From contig CAVNZM010000014.1 of the NCBI GenBank assembly GCA_963693365.1, positions 372,001 to 436,000 of the forward strand: DNA of 64,000 bases, written 5' to 3'. Position 1 is the stretch's first letter. The number at the start of each line of letters is the position of its first letter. This document shows positions 32,463 through 46,491 of the stretch, piece after piece. Source of the stretch: Amoebidium appalachense (lineage: Eukaryota; Ichthyosporea). A model generated the notes under the pieces. The model was not told the origin of the DNA. It saw nothing but the letters and a program-made list of their open reading frames with translations, and searched no databases. A program made the translations under genes and the position numbers.

Positions 32463-33192
32463 GGCACCATTTCCTCTGCCCTCTCCACACCTGTGTACCT
32501 CAGTCTTATTGGTACGATACTACACGACCGATATTAATATTTACACTGGTACCGTATTACCCACTTTCGCAATATAATATTCTTTTTCACCACCTTTAAT
32601 ACCCTTTACTAACAAACTCCTTCTGTTACAACTACAGCTACCCCAAGAAGTGCCTCACGTGCATAGCCCACCACATGCACTAAGTTACTCTTATTGCTCC
32701 ATAACAGTAATACCACGCATAATGTTCAATTCACCGACACGCCTTCTCTCCTTACAGCTACAGCCACCCCAAGGGTCGTCTCACATGCATAGCCCACCAC
32801 CCCACATCCAGCTACGTAGCTACAGGTGATGTTCAGGGGCGTATCACACTGTGGTATGGGCTGGGGGAGGACCAGGATATGGCCCCAACCACACAGACAC
32901 TGCATTGGCATGCTCACCCCGTGGCGGGCCTGCACTTCACAGGGTACATTTACATCATCCCCCCCCCCCCCCCCCCCCCCCCCATTATGCACACTCCTAA
33001 TTCTTCATGTGTGGTTTGCACTGTGCATCGTGTTGTCCGTTGTTTATGTATGCTTCGTACTTTATGACGCATTCAACCCCCCCGCCCCCCTCCCCCGCTC
33101 CCTTACTGATGCATACCGTTTATGTATGCTTTGCAAAAGCATATGTTTGTGTTGTCTGCCATAATTTTGTACTTTGTACATTATCGCATTAT

Positions 33193-33232
<40 letters not shown>

Positions 33233-34094
33233 CCCTCCCCCTTTACTTCCATGCAACCGGGCATGGTTGCTCTGTGTCGTGCATCTGTAAGCACATACAC
33301 ATTTTTCGCTGCACTGCATTAGTTTGCACACACATCTTCACCGTTTTGCTCACCTTGCTTGCATAAGCAACCCTGCTCGTCTTTGATCAAGACGGGTTGA
33401 CCCGCCCAAGCTCAGTTGATGCTGCTGTCTGAGTTGGAGTGTCGTATATACGCGGGCTAAGGGGTCGAAACTCAGACGCAATTGATGACTTGGGTCCTCC
33501 CTGAGGATGGGCTCTGCTTATGACGCATACTGTGCACATGGCTGATGTTGCATACTTGAATGTTTGCCTTTGCATGTGTCCTGCACCATGCTTCTCGTCG
33601 TGTATGCGTACTTTGTACCGTGTTCCGCATTCAAAACCCCCCCAGTCTTCTTTCAGAGGTGTCCTTTCAGGACAGACCACTGTGTGGAGACCGCTTTACT
33701 TCCATGCAACCGGGCATGGTTGCTCTGTGTCGTGCATCTGTAAGCACATACACATTTTTCGCTGCACTGCATTAGTTTGCACACACATCTTCACCGTTTT
33801 GCTCACCTTGCTTGCATAAGCAACCCTGCTCGTCTTTGATCAAGACGGGTTGACCCGCCCAAGCTCAGTTGATGCTGCTGTCTGAGTTGGAGTGTCGTAT
33901 ATACGCGGGCTAAGGGGTCGAAACTCAGACGCAATTGATGACTTGGGTCCTCCCTGAGGATGGGCTCTGCTTATGACGCATACTGTGCACATGGCTGATG
34001 TTGCATACTTGAATGTTTGCCTTTGCATGTGTCCTGCACCATGCTTCTCGTCGTGTATGCGTACTTTGTACCGTGTTCCGCATTCAAAACCCCC

Positions 34095-34137
<43 letters not shown>

Positions 34138-36518
34138 TGCCCCAACACTCCACTGCTCTCTCTCTCGTCCCTCCTCCGAGGATGGGCTTTGCTTATTATG
34201 CATACTCTTTATGTATGGTTTGCATTCTGCATCGTGTTATCCGTTGTTCTTGTGTACTTCGTACTTTATGACGCATTCAAACCCCCCTGTGCGCATGGCT
34301 GATGCTGCATACTTGAATGTTTGCCTTTGCATGTGTCCTGCATCATGCTTCTCATCGTCTATGCGTACTTCGTACTGTGTTCCGCATTCAAACCCCCCCT
34401 GTCTTCTTTCAGAGGTGTCCTTTCAGGACAGACCACTGTGTGGAGACATCTTTACTTCCATGCAACCGGGCATGGTTGCTCTGTGTCGTGCATCTGTAAG
34501 CACATACGCGTTTGTCGCTGCACTGCATTAGTTTGCACACACATCTTCACCGTTTTGCTCACCTTGCTTGCATAAGCAACCCTGCTCGTCTTTGATCAAG
34601 ACGGGTTGACCCACCCAAGTTCAGTTGATGCTGCTGTCTGAGTTGGAGCGTCGTATATACGCGGGCTAAGGGGTCGAAACTCAGACGCAATTGATGACTT
34701 GGGCCCTCCCTGAGGATGGGCTCTGCTTATGACGCATACTGTGCGCATGGCTGATGCTGCATACTTGAATGTTTGCCTTTGCATGTGTCCTGCATCATGC
34801 TTCTCATCGTCTATGCGTACTTCGTACTGTGTTCCGCATTCAAACCCCCCCTGTCTTCTTTCAGAGGTGTCCTTTCAGGACAGACCACTGTGTGGAGACA
34901 TCTTTACTTCCATGCAACCGGGCATGGTTGCTCTGTGTCGTGCATCTGTAAGCACATACGCGTTTGTCGCTGCACTGCATTAGTTTGCACACACATCTTC
35001 ACCGTTTTGCTCACCTTGCTTGCATAAGCAACCCTGCTCGTCTTTGATCAAGACGGGTTGACCCACCCAAGTTCAGTTGATGCTGCTGTCTGAGTTGGAG
35101 CGTCGTATATACGCGGGCTAAGGGGTCGAAACTCAGACGCAATTGATGACTTGGGCCCTCCCTGAGGATGGGCTCTGCTTATGACGCATACTGTGCGCAT
35201 GGCTGATGCTGCATACTTGAATGTTTGCCTTTGCATGTGTCCTGCATCATGCTTCTCATCGTCTATGCGTACTTCGTACTGTGTTCCGCATTCAAACCCC
35301 CCCCCCCCCTCTCCACACACACACACAATATTTGTGTTGTGTAGCCCGTCTTTAATGTATATGCATTTTGTACTCCGTAACACATAACTTAACACGCACA
35401 CACACACAAACACCTCCCCCCCCCCCCCCCCCCCCCCTCCCCCCTCGCCCCTCTCTCGCCCTCCTCCCCCCCCCCCCCCCCCCCCTCCTCCCCCCCCCCC
35501 CCCCCCCCCCCCTCCTCTCTCCCCCCCCTCTTCTCCCCCCTCTCCCCCCCCCCCCCTCTCCCCCCTCTCCCTTCTCTTTCCCTCGCGAAGGAGTTGTGTG
35601 AAGATAACTGTTGTCTGTTGGGCTGTGTGTGGGGAGGGAGACAAATACGCGTGAGAGCGTGGTGCACGTGGGCTTGGGTGGGAAAGAGTTTTTCTTGCGC
35701 ACCACCCAGGGTTGGGGGTAGCAAAGTGTATGTATTCTGTTTTTTTTTTTCCTGCGCCCCCGGGGGGGAGGGGGGGGGGGGGGGGAGATAGAGAGCAAGA
35801 CAGGTATTGACAGCCGAGTGTTTTGACAAAAACCTTGGCGTTGACGGTGGTGGTGGTTAGGGGTTTAGTGTGTGTTGATCCCTCTAACGCTCTTCCTTAC
35901 GGTGGTGGTGTGGTGGGTGGGTGGTGATGGTGGTGGGGAAGGGGGGGGGGGGGGGCTGCTCTGGGAGAAGGGGCATTGACATGTGTGGGGAGCAGAGATG
36001 GGGAGTACCTGGTCTCGGGGGGGTTGGAGGCCGTACTGGTGGTGTGGCAGCTCAAGTCTCATGCCAAGCAGGTGTGTGTGTGTGTGTGTGTGTATGTGTG
36101 TGTGTGTGTATGTGTGTTGGAATTCGGATGGTCGTGCCTTCGTGCATAGGTGTATGCGCATGCGTGCCTTAAGTGTGCATGGGGTTGTTGTCGGGTGTGT
36201 GCATGTGAATATGTCTTGTAACTGTGTACCGGTTTTCTATGCATATATGTACCCTTGGACGTTCGTAAGAGTGATTGTGTGCGTGTGTTAGTGCCTTTGC
36301 ACCTGTGCATGTGTTCACGTGTTTTGTGTGTGTGTGTGTATCTGTGTGTTTACTGCAATTGCTTTGTTACTGTTTTTACTGCTGAGAATAGTATCGTGTG
36401 ACCTTTTAGTATGTCTCTGACATGTTGAAATGTGCAAGAGTGGAACCATGCATGCATAACACACAGTCTGGACTTAAGCACGCAGGAATCGGGCTCGTGG
36501 TGTGTCCTGAGATGTGTG

Positions 36519-36567
<49 letters not shown>

Positions 36568-37017
36568 ATGTGTCTATGTGGTGTGTATGTGTGTGTACTC
36601 TGTTCGTGCGTATATGTACATAAGGTGTTCCCCTTATTTCTTCTAATTTCTCGTGATTTCTTCACAGTTCCTGCCCCGTCTTGGTGCGCCCATAGTGAGT
36701 GTTGTGGTCAGCCCTGACGATCTGCACTATGTCACAGCACACACAGACAATGCCCTACGCATCATCAATGTCCGCACATTCCAAGGTGGTGTATATGCCC
36801 TTTAGTAAACACAGGCACACGCACAGCACATGTACATACACATGCATGCGCACAAACGCACGCATGCGCATGCACACAGACACGTTGCTGCATACTTACC
36901 CTCCCCCTCCCCATACACATACACAGCCATACACGCACCCCCTCCCAGCCCCCCCCCCCCCCCCCCCCCCACCCACCCACCCACCCACCCACACAGACAC
37001 ACACACTGCCATACGTG

Positions 37018-37066
<49 letters not shown>

Positions 37067-37705
37067 ACACACACCCACCCACACAGACACATGCACACTG
37101 CCATACACTTCACGAGCATGCACATTCGATGACGTTGGCCCTGTGTACTGGAAGGAGCGAGGGTGAACCTGTTGTTCGGTGTTCACGTTCTTTCTTCTTC
37201 TTCTCTGTGTGTGTGTCTCCTTTTTGGGGAGGGGGAGGGGGCTGGAATAGGGGGGGGGGGGGGGGAGGACTGGAGGAAGGAGAGAGAGAGAGAGGGAGAG
37301 AGTCGAGCAGCAGTTAATAAGTTTAAAATTAGAGTGGAAAGATGGAAACAATCGCAGGCACGGGATGTATCTACACGAGGTACACGAGGTATTTCATGTG
37401 TTAAACACATGCACAACCACCAACTGGCATGCACTCTTGTCAATCACCTAGACACCCCAGTGCATGCTCCCTACACCTGCCCCGTACTGAAACCGCCGGC
37501 CCAGCCCTGTGGGTCTTCGGCTCAAATCCGGTGGCCACAGAAACCTGCCCCCCACCCTTGCATTGGCTGCGCCCTAGTGGGCCCCGCTGTGTGGCGGTGG
37601 GCAATATTCACCTAGCATACCCTCATTATGCATGCTCTTTGTTGTGGTTTGCACTCTGCATAATGTTGAGAGTTATGAAATGTGTGCTTCGTATTCTATA
37701 CCACA

Positions 37706-37739
<34 letters not shown>

Positions 37740-37835
37740 TTCCTTCCCTACCGCCCCCCTGTCCCACCTCTGCATTTATCCTGCAACCTGTTTCTTTCAT
37801 CGTGTAGTTGTACCTCGTTCCGTGTTTCCCATTCT

Positions 37836-37870
<35 letters not shown>

Positions 37871-38457
37871 ATCCCCCCCCATCCCTTTCCCCCCTCCCCC
37901 CTTATCTCTCCCTGCCAGCATGCAACATATAGTTGTGCAAACCACACACTGACCGTGTTTATGCAGTTGAGCGTGAGCTTCGAGGACTTGTGATGGCCGG
38001 GGGCCGGTTTGGTCTTAGCCGTGTGGCCGTGCACCCGACACAGGGCACATGTTGCCTGCCTGCGCAGTCCAGCCAGCTGCAGATGTATGACCTGCTGTCT
38101 GATAGGCATGTGGCTGATCTGGCTGTGGGGCCACATATGTACGTCGCAAGGAAGGAGGGTACGTGCCTTATTATTGAAGGAGGAGGGGGAGGAGGGGGGA
38201 GGGGGAGAGAGAAAGAGAAAGAGGGGGGGGGGGGGGGGGGGGGGAGGGGGGGATATTTGTGGCTGGGCTTATGTTGTGGTTGCTCTTTGGGACAAACGAT
38301 GCGGGTCACCATGGGTATGTAGCAGCAGGCGCCGTAGGTGTGTATGTGTGTGTGTGTGTGTGTTTCAGCATGCTGAGGTGGTTATTTGGTTTGTGCAACA
38401 TGCGCTGAAGTAGTGGCCTTTAGTTGGCTACGTACGTGGTACATACCCTCATAGTTG

Positions 38458-38519
<62 letters not shown>

Positions 38520-38661
38520 CACGGAGGCGTCCACCATACACGTAGACCACGTTGCCTATGCAGCCGACGGGCAGGCGCTGGTGACGGGGGAGAGAAAGGT
38601 CAGCCCAGAGGGAAGGGTCGAGGTTAGGGTCAGATTCTGGGCATACAGCCCAGACCAGCAG

Positions 38662-38742
<81 letters not shown>

Positions 38743-39506
38743 GGGGGGGTGGGGGGTGGGGGGTGGGGAGGGGGATGGGGGTGGTGTGTGGGTGTATGCG
38801 TGGGTAGGTGTATGTGTGTTTTTAGGGGGAGGGGGGGGGGGGTTGAGTGTGCGCGTTGGTGTGTGGGAGCGGGAGGGGTATAGTGTGTATGTTTGTGTGG
38901 GGAGGGGGAAGAGGTGTGTGTGTGTGGGGGGGGGGGGGGGGGGGGTTGGTGAGTGGTGTGGGTGTGTGTGTGTGTAGGGCGTGGGGAGGGGGGGGGGGGG
39001 GGGAGTGTGGGTGTGGGTGTGAGTTCGGTAGTGTTGGTATATGTGCACACACATGCACACTGGTCTTCTTCTGTGAAGGTGTCTCGGGGAAAAGCAGGGA
39101 TTAGGTTGCGTGCGGGGAGTTGGAAGGTGGGCAGGGATAGCCCCGACGGTGAATGATAATGGCTGAAGGTGCGATGGAAAAGGATGTGTGCCTGCCGATT
39201 CATATCTTTGGCTGGTTGGGTGTGTCAATGAGAGTGGGTGTGTGTTGATCTTGCTCTTGTTCGCTATCGTAATGCATATATATGCTCACACGCACGCGCA
39301 CACACACACACACACACACGCACACACACACACACAGGTACATCCAGACCACGTGTGCCGATGCGGCACACAGCAAGCCGCTGACGTCCGTGTCAGCCAG
39401 CAGCAGGGAGGGGGTAGCTGCCAGCACGTCACTGGATGGCACATTCAAACTGTGGGTCTTCAACGACACAAAGGGTAGGTGCACACACACACACGGGCAC
39501 GAAGGG

Positions 39507-39563
<57 letters not shown>

Positions 39564-40798
39564 GGAGTACATGTGCACAGAGGGGTATATAATACACACG
39601 CACACACACGTTAACAGAGGGGCACACACACACGTGCACAGTGGGGCACACACACACAAGTGAGACTACATGTGCATAGAGGGGTATAAGATACACGTGC
39701 CCAAAGGGTCACACACACACACACACACACGTGGGACCATACGTGTATAGAGGGGCACACACACACATGTGGGACCACACGTGTACAGAAGGGCACACAT
39801 ACACACTGGCATACACGTGCACAGAGGGGCACACATACACACTGGCATACACGTGCACAGAGGGGCACACATACACACTGGCATACACGTGCACAGAGGG
39901 GCACACATACACACTGGCATACACGTGCACAGAGGGGCACACATACACACTGGCATACACGTGCACAGAGGGGCACACATACACACTGGCATACACGTGC
40001 ACAGAGGGGCACACATACACACTGGCATACACGTGTACAGAAGGGCACACATACACACTGGCATACACGTGTACAGAAGGGCACACATACACACTGGCAT
40101 ACACGTGTACAGAAGGGCACACATACACACTGGCATACACGTGCACAGAGGGGCACACACTGCACACACACACACGTGTGCAGAAGGACACACATACACA
40201 CTGGCATACACGTGCACAGAGGGGCACACATACACACTGGCATACACGTGCACAGAGGGGCACACATACACACTGGCATACACGTGTACAGAAGGGCACA
40301 CATACACACTGGCATACACGTGCACAGAAGGGCACACATACACACTGGCATACACGTGTACAGAAGGGCACACATACACACTGGCATACACGTGCACAGA
40401 AGGGCACACATACACACTGGCATACACGTGCACAGAGGGGCACACACTGCACGCACACACACGTGTGCAGACAGGCCCACACAGACAGTGCACACACACA
40501 CCCGTCATGCCATTGACAGAGGGGTACACACGAGCCCAGGCACCGTCCCCACTCCCTCCATCTCAAATTTGCCCTTTCTGCCCCCCCACACCCAACCCGA
40601 CACCCCATATATTCTCTGTGCACAACCACTTATTTAAACCAATGGTTGCCCTCCAATGCACATTCCACTGATATTTTTGGCCAATCAGAGGGCAGCAGCT
40701 GGTGGGACTGTGCGGCTACTGGCACATTCCGCAGCCTGCCAGCCACAGCATCTGACTTCAGCCACGATGGGTCTCTGCTGGCAGTGGCATTCGAACAG

Positions 40799-40879
<81 letters not shown>

Positions 40880-42071
40880 GGGGAGGGGGGAGGGGGGAGG
40901 GAGATAGAACAGTGCTGCAAGTGGAACATGCCGGGTTGAACACAAGGTGAATGCAGCCTCATCGCACCGACGGTATCCTCAAAGCCGGATTGCAGGGAGA
41001 GACATGGATGATTGGTCAGAGGGGTGCAATTTGTTATGCGCTGTGGGTCGCAGTGCCTAGCTTGCAAATCCTGAGCGAGAAAAATGTCCCCCCCCCCCCC
41101 CCCCCCCCCCTCTTCTCCTTTCTCCCGGAGTGCCAAGGACCACCACAACCAGCACCAACCACATTCTAACCCATCCCCCGACTACATCATCCCCCTCCCC
41201 CTCCCCCCACCCACCCACAACCATACAAAACACACACACAGACGGTGACGCTGTGGGCACCCAGTACGGGGGCACTGGCCGGGACACTCAATCAGGGCAA
41301 TCAGGCTGGCAGTGTGACGTCATTGGTGTTTGTGCCGGGCACGGCGTATCTGGCGGCAGCAACACAAAATACCGTCACCGTGTGGAACCTTCTGACTGGA
41401 TCCGGTAGGTGGGGGCTAGAGGGGGTGCATGATTTGGAGGGGGGGGGGGGGGGGGGGGGGGGGAGGGAGGGGGGAAAGATGGATTATATGAATGGTTCCG
41501 TATGTATGTTGGTTTTTTTTATTTTTCGGTGGCGGCGGCGGCGGGTTGAGGGGGGGGGGAGGGGGGAGGGAGGGGAATGGGGATATGGCTTTCCTTTGCT
41601 GCGCCGCTGCGGAGTGGCTTGATCTGAACTTTGATTAATGGAAGTGTGAACGAAGGGATCAGATTGGGTTTGTGCCGCTGACGACTTCTCCGTCGTAACG
41701 CGCACACACACACACACACGTACACACACAAACAGCATGGTGGAGCCTCCCCGTGCACAGCAGCCACATAGCAGCACACCCGAGCCAGGGAACATTGGCC
41801 CTGTGCCTGCCCCATGCATCGGGGGGAACACAGATTGTGGTGGTGGAAGCATCTGGGCCAAAAGTCGTGGCTCTAGGAGGAGAGGAGGGCCCGGTGGAAG
41901 GGTTGGGATATGTGAGGGACACTATGGTGGTGGCTACGGGGGGGACATTTGCGGTGTATGTGGAGGAGGCGGAGGAGGTTAAGGAGGAAGGGAAGGTGGA
42001 TGGAAAGGCGGAGGTTCGGGGAGATGTGTATGCGGCACTGTTTGGCCCAGGTGGGTGGATGTGTGTGTGTG

Positions 42072-42126
<55 letters not shown>

Positions 42127-42141
42127 GGGGAGGAGGAGGGT

Positions 42142-42205
<64 letters not shown>

Positions 42206-42853
42206 ATACTGTGTGCATGGACACATCTGAAAGGGTCCGGTAGGCATGGTCGGGGTTGTCTAGGACCAAGGCACTGCTCATGTTTGGTGGATGAATGGAC
42301 AACTGTGTGCAGTTGCAAGATTGTGGATGTTTTCCCCTTTTCTTTCCTTCTTCTCCATCACCATCGACTTGTTCACCTTCTCGTTTTCTTTTTTTCCTGG
42401 CGTTGCGCGGAGGAACGCGGGAAGGAAAGAGGGGGGAAGGGGGTGGGTGGGTGGGTGGGAAGGGTGGGGGGGGGGAGGGGGGGGAGGAGGATTTGTGAAG
42501 GTCGGTTTTGCTGGTGGGCGCAGTGGGTGTTGTGATGTAGCAGTGTGCGTGTAGTGAGGGGGCCATGCTAATATTTGTTTTGCAGTGGGTCGCAAGCCAG
42601 CGAGCAGTGTTCTTCTTCCAGACACCAAGCAGGCTGGGCCGGGCAGCCTGCAGCCATCGGCAGAGGTCTTTGCAGCACCTAGTCACGTTCTACCACCTGT
42701 CAGCACCCTCTATGATGTGTATATGGATGCACTCTTCAGGGGCATGCTGAGGTATGTGTGTGCGTGCGTGTGTGTGTGTGTGTGTGTGGGGGGGGGGGGG
42801 GGAGGGAGGGGATGTGTGTGTGTGTGGTGGTGGTGGTGGTGGGGGAGGAGAGG

Positions 42854-42884
<31 letters not shown>

Positions 42885-43334
42885 GGGGGGGGGGGGAGGG
42901 GGGGCAAGGAGGACGGGTGGGGGGCGGGGGGAGGAGGGGGGGTAGAGGGGCTGCACGTTGGTGCTTGTGTGTGGTGTATGCGGAAGCTTGTGCATGCACA
43001 CACGTGTGTGGTGTATAGTTGTGGGCAGGTAAATTGTATGTGGGTGTTTTGCTTGTGTGGGTTGGTGAGCGCTGGTTTGGGTACGTCGATATGGGTAGGA
43101 AGATTGGGTGGTGGTGAAGGAAAGGAAGACTTGGGGGGGGGGGGGGGGGTAGCAATCTTTTTGCCTCAAAAGTTTGCCGGTGGTGGTTTTGATCTGTTGG
43201 GGTGTGGGTGGATGTGCACCTGCCGGTAGTGATGTTGGGCATATGGCCTCAGCTATAATGTTATATGGCTATGATGGGAGGGCTTTTGCTTTGGTCGGTG
43301 AATGCGCCTTGCATGTTGCATGTGTGGTATGGGT

Positions 43335-43373
<39 letters not shown>

Positions 43374-44398
43374 GCCGTGTGCAGGACCAATAGACAATAG
43401 CACACCTGCCCCGTACTGAAACCGCCGGCCCAGCCCTGTGGGTCTTCGGCTCAAATCCGGTGGCCACAGAAACCTGCCCCCCACCCTTGCATGGGCTGAG
43501 CCCTAGTGGGCCCCGCTGTGTGGCGGTGGGCAATATTCTACTTTTAGTTAGGAATGTGTAGTTGTGGTGGTGATAGTCTGTGGTGGTGGTTGTTGGGTTC
43601 TGATGTGTGGTGTGTGTGCAGGACGGAAAGAAAGAGAGCAGACGGCGCTGACGATTCAGGTACGTGTGTGTTTGTGTGAATGTGTACGTGTTAACGTGTG
43701 TGCATGTGTGAATGTGTGTGAATGTGTGCGTGTGTGTGCGTGTGTGCGTGTGTGCATGTGTGCCTGCGCATGCACTGGTGCTTTCGCACCCTCCACACGA
43801 GCACACGTGCATAGGTCTGTTAACTGGACGTGGCACTATTCGTCTTGCCACCCCCCCCCCTATGGCTTGCATTCTGCATCGTGTTATCCGTTTGTTCTTG
43901 TGTACTTCGTACTTTTTGACGCATTCAAAACCCCCCCCCCCCCCCCCCCCCCCCCCGCCTCCCTTCCCCCTTTCCTGCCCTTCCCCCCCCCCCCCCCCCC
44001 CCCCCCCCGGGCGCCCCTTTTCCTGCCTTCTCCTCCCTCCCCCCTCCCCTTCTCCCGTGTATGTATGCTCTTGCCGTTCTTTCGATGTCGTGCACCGTGC
44101 TTCTCGTTAGCTATCGGTATAACACTTTGTACCGCAACGATGCGCACTACTTGATGTTTTTCATACTTCTATACAATCAATAGTGAGCATTTACCTTGCG
44201 CTGTGTACGTATTCAAGCCTCCCCCCCCCCCCCCCCCTCCCCTTTCTCTCTCTCCTCCTCCTCCTCTTCCTTTTCCTCCTTTCCTCCTTCCTCCCCCCCC
44301 CCCCTCCCCCCGCTTCACTTTTCCCTTTCCCGACGATCCAGATCTTTGTCTTAACATGGTCAAATATATTTGCAAGAGAAGGGAAAGAGGGGGAGGGG

Positions 44399-44429
<31 letters not shown>

Positions 44430-44613
44430 TTCACTGCAAGCACTCATGTACCTGACACGTGCTTGGACTGACACCACGTCATACCCTGCAGATGACGAGC
44501 AGCCCAAGACTGTAACACCCAGTGTGGCTAATGGCCCGGCAAAGGTGGGTGTGTGCGTGGGTGGGTGTGTGTGGGTGGGTGGGTGGGTGGGTGGGTGGAG
44601 GGAGGTGGGGTAA

Positions 44614-44645
<32 letters not shown>

Positions 44646-44736
44646 AGGGAGGTGGGATAAATGTGTGTGTGTGTGTGTGTGTGTATGTGGGTGGGTGTAG
44701 AGGAGGGGAGGTGGGTAGGGGAGGCGCGGGGAGGAG

Positions 44737-44776
<40 letters not shown>

Positions 44777-45536
44777 GGGGATACGTTAAGAACATGAGTG
44801 GTGTGATGTGGGCTAACTGCAGGCACACACAGGGGGTGAAGGGTGCAGCCGTCAGCGGCATCAATGAGCCAATTGGGGAGGCACAGTTGGATGGCCTGGT
44901 GGATGTGTTTGCTGCACAGCTAGGTACGGTCATGAGTGCACACACAGGCACGTGCACATGCTCGCACACACACACACACACACACACATTGATTCACACA
45001 CCACCACCATGTATTTGCAACCACAATACAGCTGGCACATGTTCAAACCCACCACCACCTCCGCGACATCCCCCTTTCACTCATGTCCAAAAGGCCCCTA
45101 CATTTTGCTTTCATTCTTTGCAAAAGCACAAGTCTTCCCTTTTCTAACGAAAATATCTTCGTACCAAACCGAGTTGGGACAATCTTAAGCGCGGGGTGAG
45201 GGGGGCGGGTGGGTATGTTTGTGTGTGTTTCTGTGTTTTTTTTTTTTTTTTTGGGGGGGGGGGGGGGGGGGGAGGTTGGACTGTATGCATTAATGATTAT
45301 ACAAGTAAAAAGGTTACTCTCTGTTGCACAATGTGTGGCTGTGGACCACGTGCACACACATGGTGCTAACACGTGTGTGGCTGATAAATATCAGGGCTGA
45401 ACCTGGGCCCATCCACCCCCAAATCCCCCCATCGGCCAGCAAGACCAAAGGCGAGCCCGGCACCAACAGCTAACGGGGTCGCATCTCCGGCAGCAAAGAA
45501 AGTGCAGAAGAACATAGTGGAAATGGACGAGGTGGG

Positions 45537-45567
<31 letters not shown>

Positions 45568-45743
45568 GCAGGGTTAGGGGCACATACAGGCATATGCACT
45601 GGGTGTTTATGTTTGCGTCTTTAGCATGTGTGTTTAGGAACACCGGCTCACTGTTACGGACACACGTGTGCACCCTTAGAGGGCCAGCACACAACATAAC
45701 ACACACACATGCTGACGGTATGCAAGCAAACACATTTTTGCAC

Positions 45744-45841
<98 letters not shown>

Positions 45842-46377
45842 TTAACTGCAAGCACATACACGAACACCAAACATCACAAAACACACATCACAAAAGGTGC
45901 ACGGGCGTCCAGCAGCTGATAAATGGTTAAAAAAAATAAAAAGGGGGTTTCTAAAAGCCAATGGCACCAATAGGGTGAAGCTTATGAATTTCATTGATCT
46001 GCTTGCACGGCACATTTGTCGTCCATGCGGACAGAGTATGTTGCCTCCCCCCCCGTCTCCTGAGTTCCTATCTATATTTTTCTTGCATCTGCTTACTGCT
46101 GCAACTTTAACCCCCGGCCTTTCCCACTGCCCTTGCCTGCATAAGCAACCCTGCTCGTCTCTGATCAAGACGGGTGACCTACTCATGTTCAAGTGAAACA
46201 GTATCTGAGTTGGGTTTCGTTAACGAGGGGAATAGGTCGAAACTCGGGTACTGTGGATGACGTGGGCCCCCCCTGAGGATGGGCTCTGCTTATTATGCAT
46301 ACTCTTTATGTATGGCTTGCATTCTGCATCGTGTTATCCGTTTGTTCTTGTGTACTTCGTACTTTTTGACGCATTCA

Positions 46378-46421
<44 letters not shown>

Positions 46422-46458
46422 TGCTTCAATCTTTTTCCCTTTTTCTTTTCCTTCTTTC

Positions 46459-46491
<33 letters not shown>

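Noticed and set aside
34013-35027. Repeated plus-strand frames such as [10 protein letters not shown] in WDR75 intron 8
   Set aside because: They recur in each unit of the 452-bp array, have no domain similarity I recognise, and the intron is cleanly skipped by in-phase exons 32943 to 35996.
39709-40671. Four overlapping frames of about 260 to 306 residues with a 12-residue period
   Set aside because: The 36-bp unit keeps all frames open on both strands; flanking WDR75 exons and splice sites place it in intron 13.
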